Shown piece by piece: positions 55,738 to 64,000 of a stretch of DNA of 64,000 nucleotides. How positions within the stretch are numbered: position 1 is the stretch's first letter; each line of letters starts with the position of its first letter. The DNA comes from Rhizoctonia solani. Lineage: Eukaryota; Basidiomycota; Agaricomycetes; Cantharellales; Ceratobasidiaceae. The translations under genes and the position numbers were made by a program. The notes under the pieces were generated by a model. The model was not told the DNA's origin. It did not search any database and saw only the letters and a program-made list of their open reading frames with translations. The DNA lies in NCBI RefSeq assembly GCF_016906535.1, contig NC_057371.1, forward strand, positions 1,736,001 to 1,800,000, read 5' to 3'.

Positions 55738-57584
55738 ATGGAGACTCCTAAAGGCATCGAACTCACTCCTGCACCTACCCTTGTGGTAGATCCCATAAAC
55801 GAGAAGGAAAAGTCTATTATCGAAGAGGCTGAAGTCACTGAGCTCGCAAACACCAAAGCCCTCCGAAAGTATGCGTTGCTCGCAGTCTTCTGTCTGGGTC
55901 AATTTCTTGATACCATGAACAACTCGGCCATGTTCCCAGCTATCCCAGCCATTTCGCATCAAGTTGGTCTGACTGAGAGCGACTCCGTCTGGCTTTTTGC
56001 CGCATATCAGGCAACATTCGCCTCGTTCTTGCTCATTGTACGTATTTCGTCTTATCTACACGTTTCGGATTTTGGAGCTGATGGTAATGTATGTGCCTTA
56101 GAGTGGACGTATTTCTGACGTATACAACCCCAAACCTGTTTTCATCTTGGGCACTGCGTTCTTCGGACTTATTTCGCTTGGTGGAGGTTTCATCAACGAT
56201 AAGATTCCGTTGTTAGTCCTGCGAGCTCTACAGGGAATTGGTGCATCGCTTACCATTCCCTCTTCCCTCAACCTGATCATCCAACTGTTCCCGGATCCTC
56301 AGGAACAAAGTCGAGCGATTGGCTTGTTTGGCGCCATGGGAGCCATCGGAAATGGTAAGTACATTTATAGGTTTAACCAAACTGAATGCTCACAAACAAT
56401 ACGCAGTACTTGGAACCATTGTTGGTGCCGTTCTTGTGAATACACTTCATGGAGGTGGATCTTTTGGCTCATTGCCATTATCGCTGTCCCCATTTCAGTC
56501 ATTTGCATCATTTTGATTCCCAAGACCGCGCAGAACAAAGAGAATAAGAAGTCGACCTTTGACTTCGTTGGCGTGTTCCTCCTCACAGTGCGGTTATTCT
56601 GTTCGTATATGCGCTCACAAGTGGATCAGTTGAGGGCTGGAGGGCAGCTGGAGTTCTGGCTCCACTGTTTGTCGCAGTAGCACTTGCCGTAGCATTCTTC
56701 TTCTGGGAAGCCCGTATCGATGAGGATAGTGCAGCATTGTGAGTGCCACTCACCAGCTATAACAATGCAAAGACTAATATATTTGCACAACAGACCTCCA
56801 AAGCTGTGGTTCTACAAGAACTTCGCTGTTCTCTTTGGAGTTGCCCTCATGCCATATTTCTGGTGGGTTCAAATCTACCTCACCTTTTCGGCATATTGGC
56901 AAGATCATCTGCACTGGTCGAGCATCATCGCTGGAGTCAAGTTGTAAGTTAATTGTGCTACTCAGATTCGTACCGCTCCTGACTCTGTAACCTTTCAGCT
57001 TGCCTCTTGGAATCGTTGCCGGTCCTATCATGGTCAACGCTGGACGCATTGCTCGCATCGGCCAGCCCAAGTGGATGATCTTGGGTGGTTTAACGGCAGC
57101 ATTCATTGCAACCATCTTGCTTCCATTTTCTGATCGCCCTCATGACCGTTACTGGCCACTCGATTTCCCGGCATTCATCATCGGTACTGCTGGCACTTCA
57201 ATCGCCTTTGTTCTCACCAAGTAAGTCCATCCCCAATGAAGCAGTAGAGTACATGCTCATGTTTATTTTAGTATCAATATCTTCCGCACTACTCCATCCC
57301 GGTATGCCGGCACAGTTGGCGCTGTTTTCAACGCAGCCCTTCAACTCGGAAGTGCTATAGGCACCTCTGCGACCACTTCTATCCAAGCCTCGGTAGACGT
57401 ACGGAACGTTGGGAAGGAGGGTTCCACCGGATTCGAGGGACGCTCTGCGGCTCTTTGGTTCTTGCTTGCCTGGGTCGGGCTCGAGATCATTGGAGTTGCG
57501 GTGTTCTTCCAACGCTCCGCAAAGTCCCCCCTTGACGAAGAAGCGGCAGAAGGAAAGGCGGGGCCCAAGGTCGTGGTCCATTAG
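55738..57584 (+). CDS. MFS transporter (drug:H+ antiporter-2-like, 14-TM type), two frame breaks
   Basis: Plasma-membrane carrier. The start METPKGIELTPAP was preferred to an upstream GTG. Membrane segments and MFS motifs: ALLAVFCLGQFLDTMNNSAM, LFAAYQATFASFLLI, SGRISDVYNPKPVFILGTAF (motif A-like), LVLRALQGIGASLTIPSSLN, LFGAMGAIGN, VLGTIVGAVLV and SWRWIFWLIAIIAVPISVIC (motif C region and SWRWIF). Then come ILFVYALTSGSVEGWRAAGV, FAVLFGVALMPYFWWVQIYL, LGIVAGPIMVNAGRIARIG, AFIIGTAGTSIAF and FLLAWVGLEIIGVAVFFQ. Stop TAG at 57,582. The frame is off by one base twice, near 56,435-56,438 (before EYTSWRW) and near 56,588-56,591 (before AVILFVYAL). Substrate unknown. Confidence 0.88.
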
Positions 57585-58040
57585 GCGTCTCGGTTTCTCA
57601 TGCCTCTTTTTTCGGGTTTATTCGACGCACTTTAACATCATTAATACAAGCTTAGATGGTCTCCATGGTCAAATATGTATCATTTAGTGAAATCATGATC
57701 AGTACTTATTAGAACAAATGCTATTTGGTTGCTGCGTTTAAATCTGGTCGGTGCGACCAATATGATAAAACTGAGGACATTCAGATTCTATATGTTATAA
57801 CAACTTTGAATCTTGGCTTAATAAGAACGGTATATGCTTGGCTCTAGAGCGATCTCATATCGATATCCCCCTCTGGAGCTTTCAACTAGCATCTTGCGGT
57901 AATACACTATCCCCAGAAGTTACTTGCCAGACTTTGCATACCACTTGACATATAGTCCATACCGTTAACGAGACTCATCAGATTTGGCGTAAACAAACTA
58001 TTATACAGGTCATCTTGATAGTATACTACGACTCAGTCGC
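57585..58040. other. Intergenic, no gene seen
   Basis: Convergent 3' spacer between the MFS gene and the alpha/beta hydrolase gene, AT-rich, no coding signal. Confidence 0.45.
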
Positions 58041-60701
58041 TCAAAGAAGTGACTTTGGCTTCTTGTGCAATCCAACAAATGGCTCCATCGCCATTCCAAG
58101 GTCCCTTACAACCTCTGCAAGGCGAGTATCAGCCTCAGAGAAACTCGCTTCCGAGTTCAGCCAGGCCTTTGCTTCGGCAGGTGCAGATTTCTCTGGGAAC
58201 AAGCGTTCGATGGTATCACACACGATGCCGTTCGGCGGTAGAACACCGTCGAGGAAATAGCCACGAATGGCCTTGGCAGTACAAGTGCTTGCCATTGCAA
58301 GGGAGCAATGCTAGTTGTATGCGTCAATCTACTGTTTTGGAAGGCTAGAGTCAAGCACTTACACCACTGCCATCCTGGACGATGAGACGAGATTGAGGGA
58401 GCAGCCTGTTGACCGTGCGAGCATTTACAACCGGAGTGATTGGCTACATACAAATGATCAGCGTAGAACAATTCACGAGGGGGTTTAGCCGTACGTCAGC
58501 TGTGTTACCAATAACTAGGATATCGTTGGCGAGCGTCGTATGGTTAAAAGGACCCACAAATCGCTCGGCCTCTCGCGTCTTCCAATGATGGCACATTGAA
58601 ACCTTGTGATGTTAAAATATAAGTACCTACCTCGGCTACTGGATGACATGGATAAATGATGCTCACCTCAACACCCGCAAAATGAGTCGAGACCTGTCCA
58701 TATGTCTGCACGTTTTCCTCAATTATGGCCTCGACGGCCTTGTGGGGGTCAACATCATAAAGTTCTGGTCCATCAACGCATGTTACAGCCTCGATAGCCA
58801 TGGCAGTCTGCGCTTTCTTTGTAGAGTTTCTCTCGATAGTGTTGAGTACCGCGTTCGTAATGGGTGCACCATCGCCATTGATACCGGCGGCAATTTGCTC
58901 TGCTAGCGCAGGCCAACCACGAGGGCGGTACATGTTGATGAACAAGAGATCTAGTTCCACAAGTGAGCATAGCACGGGGAATCACAATAGGAGGCTTGTT
59001 GCTTACTGCGAACCATGCCGGAAGTAAGAATATACGGTTGCTCTCCATGGGGGACAGGCAGGGGACGCTCATAAAGATCATCGATGAACTTTTCAACAGC
59101 TTTCCGAATAGCCTGGGCGGTTGACCTCTCGTTTGTGTTGAGAGCACATCGCTCGGGGCCGGCCTTGTTCATGATCAGAACGCTAATCGAGCGATCCAAA
59201 CCCGCACTCACCTCAGCACATGCGTCGAGGAAATTAGTGTAAGCCCGTTCGGTATCGACAAGATCCCCTAGTGTCTGGTCAGTAGCGGCTGATAGAGGTA
59301 AATAGATTACTCACATTTTCCCCATTCGTAGGCACCTGTTGTTGCCCATAAAATCGGGTCCTGGACAATATTGGTAAAAAGCGCAGTGCTACCATAGAGA
59401 TAAAGCATACCACAACGCCATCAATGGTAACATTCCCCACACGCTCAGGGAACATATTGACAAAATATCTTTGCGGTGAGAGGGTTAGAAAGATATTATC
59501 GAGCCCAGACCTAGGACTTACGACCCTGGAGATGAAATTCAGTACCTCGTGCCAAAAGGCCATTCTATGTTACTCACCGACTACAGTCCCATAACTGAAG
59601 CCCCAGAAGTTAACCAGCTTCTCTGGTCCTTCGATGACGCGGGAGAGTAATTCCAAATCGCGTACGACTGTTGCGGTACCAACGTGGCGCAGTCCCTCCC
59701 CCGTACGATTCAAGCACAACTGTGCAATCACTGCGTTTTCGGCATCGGCTTTACGAACCTGTTGTGCGTAGACAGCACGATCCACTGGGTCTGACAGATT
59801 CCTTGCTTCAAATCCAACATCTTGGTATGTGTGACTGAATGCGATGTCCTTCGAGCGACATGGGTAAATATATACATACTATATTATAGATGTGTCAAAC
59901 ATACCTGATCCGTTTGCGATGCAAAACAGTCGACTCCAGGGCTGATAACAGCAATAGAGTGTGTTGGTGCTTTTTCATTTGGCAGAAAGACCCATAACTC
60001 ACGTTGTTCCATTGATGCCACGAGGGTCCCAAGATACGATATCGTCTGTTTAAAAGATTCAGCACAGATGCTTAAGGAAGCGCTTCACGAACGTACACCG
60101 ATCGTCTAGGAGCGTGGCAAGAGCTGGACCTGCTCTATAGAGAAAAGACATGCCCGAACCACCCGGTCCGCCCTATCCGCAAAGTAACCGGACAAGTATT
60201 AAGCCAAGAGTAACTTGACAAGCCAGCCTGAAGAACTTACTGGGTTAATAAAGAGGGAGCCGAGTCGGGACGTCTTATTCTTAGCCAAGTATCGACCAAC
60301 AGCAAGATCGGCGTGTCCTAGTGATTCATTATGATAGTCCAGAGGTACCCTGCGCTCATGATTAGACCATATAAAGGAATGCTTAGTCACACTCACAAGA
60401 GCCGGCCGCACTCGTAGTTGTCTCCGCAGCTAGACCACTCGATGTTGTCCGTGTGAGGAATGGGGGACTGCGGTGGCTAAGTATAGCTCGAAATGAGATA
60501 AAAACAATAGTGACGCACCATGTGCATCGAGGGCTTGCATGCAAAGCGGTGGAGATGCCAGCCAGCCACCAAGGTCGATGCAGCTAGCCATAGTTTGCCA
60601 GCGACCGCGCGGCGTTGACCGTGTTGGACATACTGGGCAGTATCCCGGCGATCCATCGGTTCGCATATCATCGGGCCCTTGGATAAGTCGCTTTTTTCCA
60701 T
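58041..60701 (-). CDS. Alpha/beta hydrolase with TAP-like C-terminal domain
   Basis: Serine hydrolase of the tripeptidyl-aminopeptidase-like group. The start MEKSDLSKGPMICEPMDRRD leads to a moderately hydrophobic stretch (GKLWLAASTLVAGWHLH), a possible membrane anchor. Then come CGDNYECGRLLVPLDYHNES, the oxyanion block INPGGPGGSGMSF, a region ending DIVSWDPRG, and the nucleophile elbow NFWGFSYGTVVGE (catalytic Ser). VNMFPERVGNVTIDGVVD follows. The TAP-like C-terminus has LVIGNTADPITPVVNAR (Asp) and QDGSGHCSLAMASTCTAKAI (His), ending KKPKSLL, TGA at 58,041. About ten introns, and the triad is complete. Substrate unknown. Confidence 0.87.
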
Positions 60702-61181
60702 GACTGAGTTGAGTATTAACACGTTCGTTTGTCTTCTGGATGAGTTAGATATATCGTGGGTTGAGTCGTGGAGTAAACAAACGCCCCAGACTGTGGGTTG
60801 TTTATTTGGGCTTGATTTTACTTCTATCCCTGATTATAGTCGCTCGTCGCTTAGTCCGAAATTATTGGATATATGCAACCACCTGAGCAACAGATGGAGC
60901 TAAAGACTTTGGACTATAAGAAGGACATCGAACCTATATTCTCGAAAGCTCTGGCGCTGTATGAGTCCTGGGCTATCATATAACAACTTTGAATTTGTCG
61001 CGTCACACCCACCTGAGCAAGCTAATTGTATGGGAAGCCATAGCGCCTTACACACGAAACTATTCAATCCAAGATGAAGCAGCATTTGTCATTTTTTGAT
61101 CGGAATACACCAAGAATATGGATTATTCAAATTTAAAGAGGGTTTTGCAATGTACTCGCTACTGGCGCGCCCGTACTTCAC
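60702..61181. other. Intergenic, no gene seen
   Basis: Tandem spacer upstream of the hydrolase. A short open frame on + (60,679-60,903) has no recognised features. Confidence 0.45.
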
Positions 61182-63592
61182 TTAACGCCGCTGACCCGAA
61201 GTAGTAGATGTCGTTGACGAGTACGCAGGAAGGTCGTCCGCAGCGTTCAAAGCATCTGTAGAAGGACTACGAGGTAGACGTACCCGTGGTGTTTCATAAG
61301 AATACGAAGGTGTAGGATCTCTGTGTGGGGGAGAACTTGACAGAAGTGGCTGGGTCTCATCCCCTTTATGACGCCAAAGACCAAGGCCTAAACTCAAACA
61401 AACGTATAGTACCACAAGCACAATGATAGTAAGTAATAATGGGGATAGGGACCCTTGGGGTGGCGAGGGATTTATCGAAAAAGGCGGCGGCGCCTTGTGG
61501 TCAAGAGGATTCCACTTGATGGCGTAGGGCGGCTGTGGTGGACCCGTGTATGCGTGATCTGGTTTAGGAGCTGGAGGATCCGGCCGCTCTTTTCCATACC
61601 GATAGCTGACTTCTGTATACAATATCTTCGCAAACGTCATTTCGGCATTGAGTGGAACAGGTATAGAGGCAAGTGCTAGTCGGAAGGTGTGCAGGATCTT
61701 ATCGTCCAAGCCAGTTATACTCCATATCAGTACAGGCTCAAGCTCAGGGTGTGGTATCGACAGGGATGCAGTATCACCCTGGACGCTGTTTGGCTTTTGT
61801 GCTGTTGTAATGCTCGTTGACTCGGTATCCCGCAGAGAATGAAGATATGCCTGCTCGACATCAATCACGCGACACATGTTATTGATGCAAACATGCTGTG
61901 ATGCAAGGGGTCGCGCTGCATAGGCATTGGGAGCGCCGTACAAGTAGAGTGCGGAGCCTAATAATACGTCATTAGTAAATATAAACAGATGCAAGGATTG
62001 GGTACTCACCTTTGAAGCTCAGTATAATGTGAGGATCCATCTCAGCCCGATGATTCCATATAGTACTTTGGAATGATGATTTACTTCCAAGCGGGCCCAC
62101 TTCCCTCCGAATCCACGAATGAGTCCAAGGGTCACATCTACTAACACGCTTGTCGCACAATTGAGTAGGATTGTATGAAATGGATCGATCATCATTCGTA
62201 ATTGTTATGTTCTCCAACTTGCCGATTGCAACCCGTGGTACAGGACTAGCACCCAGTCAATAAAAGAAAGACGCTAGAAGAAATGAAGCAATCATACTGT
62301 GCATATTCTTGCGCTTCGAAATAGTTTATTGATTTGAAAGGGAAAACAGTCCCAGTCCCAGTTGATGCCTTGACTTGACGAATAGAAATAAGTGTTTCCC
62401 GGGACGAATCCAGAACGTCACTCCGCCATAGCAGAACGGGTTCACGCTTTACGCGGTACTTTTGCTGGTGATTCGCATAGATTGTTTTGAGATCCACCAC
62501 TTCGCATAATCCTAAATCCAGTTGGACGCATATAAAACCAAGATCATATCTGTTCTGTTCTACATACGCACTGGGTGCGCCGTAGACAGCTACAGCTCCG
62601 GCTGACCACGTAACAGTTATTATTCTGGCGCGAAGAATAGAAAGATAATATGATTACCTTTTATTTTGGTCACAACGCGTAGATGATCTTGCCCCCCTTC
62701 GTTATGAGATCTAAGCTCGTGCCAGGAGGTAACAGTCCCATCATCAGCGGTATGCACCTTTGCCAACCACGCGGGCGTTTTAGCCAATGGATCCGAAGTG
62801 GTTGGAGGAAAGTAGGAAAGCAAAGGATGTGTATCGTGCATCACAACCTCCGCGTATCGCCATCGATCCTCCTCTACTGGCCTATCGATGTGTATTTAGA
62901 AATAAGTCACTCAGCTAGTACCCATGCAAGAGCTCACCAATGTGTAGGACGTTTAGTTGTATACACCACATGAGAAAATTTAATCCCGTCATAGGCTTGG
63001 AGATCATTTGTAGGGTCAGCGACCGAAATCTCGATTCGATGTTGACGATGCTGAAGTCGTCCGCGAGCAAACACAACAACAGGTTTGTTTTCATCTTTGC
63101 TAGCATAATAGGCCCTAATAATATTGACTTGATAGCACTCAGGCTTCGGTGAGAAGGGATAATTTTCGTATAAGCAAATTTTGTAATCGGGTTGGAGTTT
63201 AGTTAATTGGCTCAATGGAGGACCATACACCCAGACGTCGGTTCCTTGTTACGACATCGGTCAGCACTGATAATAGAGGGTATATTAGTCACTGTACCTT
63301 TGAAATCAACACTTAATGATGCAGTTTGGTGGTTCAAGCTAGAGTGCAAAGTGGATACTTTGCCTTGCAAGTGGTAGGTGCTGGGTGCCCAGGGTTCCAC
63401 CCACGAATCGCAAACCTTCCAGAACAACCAGCTGTTTACCCAACGCTTACAGGCGATGGGTGTATCCGAGTAGGTGACATGAGCAGTATTGGTATCATAG
63501 ATAGTAGCGTTAATGCTGTAAGCAAGAGCAACCTCAACCCAAGTAGCTACTATTAACACACTCCAGATCATTCTGGTTTTCAGACGAGGCAT
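61182..63592 (-). CDS. Single-pass membrane protein with repeated lectin-like ectodomain
   Basis: The N-terminus MPRLKTRMIWSVLIVATWVE with VALA is a clear signal peptide. The ectodomain contains three related units. Each opens with a stretch ending in a Tyr/Asn-rich strand, has a Trp-containing middle and a strand reading VWVYGPPLSQL, VAVYGAPSAYV or LYLYGAPNAYA, followed by a Cys-x4/5-Cys pair (for example ICVQLDLGLCEVVD and VCINNMCRVID). Near the end SPLLLTIIVLVVLYVCLSLG is a transmembrane helix, followed by a short cytoplasmic tail (RHKGDETQPLLSSSPPH) rich in Ser/Pro. Similar beta-sandwich ectodomains with a YGAP strand seem to occur in other mushroom-forming fungi, where function is unknown; binding of sugar or cell-wall material is a guess. 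Stop TGA/TAA region at 61,182. Confidence 0.7.
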
Positions 63593-64000
63593 GGGGCTAG
63601 ACTTGGCCGAGAAAAAAGTTGCAGAATTTTGACTACAGAGATTTGATAGCAATATTGGTTCGAAAGAGAGTTGAGTACAATTTATAGACATGTGCGGGTG
63701 GCTATGCATGTGCACAGACCACAATTGCCACACAGATAATTCGATTAAAAATCGCTAATTTCAAGCACAGCCGCCCAAACTACGTGCTTCAGCGAGTTAA
63801 TAAATATTGTATGTGGAAGTATGTACATTCAGCATTCATTCATGAGTAGTATGAAAGCAATCTATATACATATACATATCGCCAAAAGGCAAAAATCTCC
63901 CAACTCAAAGGAGTTAAAACATCTTGATCTCGCCGCATACAACTTAATACCTACTTACCTTGATGCGAATTCATTACCTTCTACAAAACAGATGATCCAT
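63593..64000. other. Intergenic to right edge, no gene seen
   Basis: AT-rich sequence upstream of the membrane-protein gene; presumably its promoter. No coding signal or RNA gene. Confidence 0.45.

Overview
The window is nuclear DNA of a filamentous basidiomycete. Genes are dense and split by many short (about 50-60 bp) GT-AG introns. The gene content is fungal, and several proteins have a typically Agaricomycete make-up: a PB1 plus multi-ZZ NBR1-like protein, a MYND-finger protein with an Agaricomycete-type C-terminal region, and a Zn2Cys6 regulator. A Rhizoctonia-like (Ceratobasidiaceae) source is my best guess but is inference. I see no virus, plasmid, CRISPR array, rRNA, convincing tRNA or complete transposon.

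Layout. 1-2,021 (-): NAD+ synthetase, cut by the left edge. 2,462-4,238 (+): argininosuccinate synthase. 4,632-5,525 (-): MYND protein. 6,614-7,255 (+): PHF5A/Rds3. 7,430-12,787 (-): PB1/ZZ NBR1-like protein with unusually large introns. 13,074-16,183 (-): Sec1. 16,315-20,097 (+): TFIP11/Ntr1. 20,170-23,142 (-): TFIIIC zinc-finger subunit. 23,343-23,993 (+): Apc13-like. 24,568-26,834 (+): secreted GH43 glycosidase. 27,088-28,356 (+): CRAL-TRIO/Sfh5-like. 28,630-31,721 (+): AP180/CALM. 31,913-32,363 (-): Cbp6-like. 32,514-34,141 (+): NASP/Sim3 histone chaperone. 34,142-35,830: gene-poor gap with two weak coding candidates. 35,831-39,959 (-): symplekin/Pta1. 40,117-40,678 (+): V-ATPase subunit G. 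41,143-44,681 (-): Zn2Cys6 factor. 45,295-45,742 (-): ribosomal P2. 46,139-47,009 (+): ribosomal S15. 47,212-51,078 (-): Kre33/NAT10. 51,412-52,190 (-): complex I 21-kDa subunit. 52,383-55,315 (+): low-complexity protein with acidic-aromatic motifs. 55,738-57,584 (+): MFS transporter. 58,041-60,701 (-): TAP-like alpha/beta hydrolase. 61,182-63,592 (-): secreted-type single-pass membrane protein with a repeated ectodomain.

Most genes are housekeeping: RNA processing (PHF5A, TFIP11, symplekin, Kre33), translation (P2, S15), Pol III transcription, vesicle traffic (Sec1, AP180), selective autophagy, NAD and arginine synthesis, mitochondrial assembly and respiration. Many sit in close divergent pairs separated by 130-440 bp. 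The secreted GH43 enzyme, the MFS carrier, the hydrolase and the repeat ectodomain protein form the accessory part.

The most notable sequence-level signal is a set of about eight single-base frame breaks, all of the deletion type, in six otherwise well conserved genes, including the essential ribosomal protein S15. This looks more like a deletion-biased assembly error than biology, but it would mislead any automatic annotation. Other points of interest are start-codon-only exons, a 9-nt microexon, a GC-AG intron, a 711-bp intron in the NBR1-like gene with a 16-bp repeat shared with a neighbouring intron, and a dense array of Prk1-type LxxQxTG sites in AP180.
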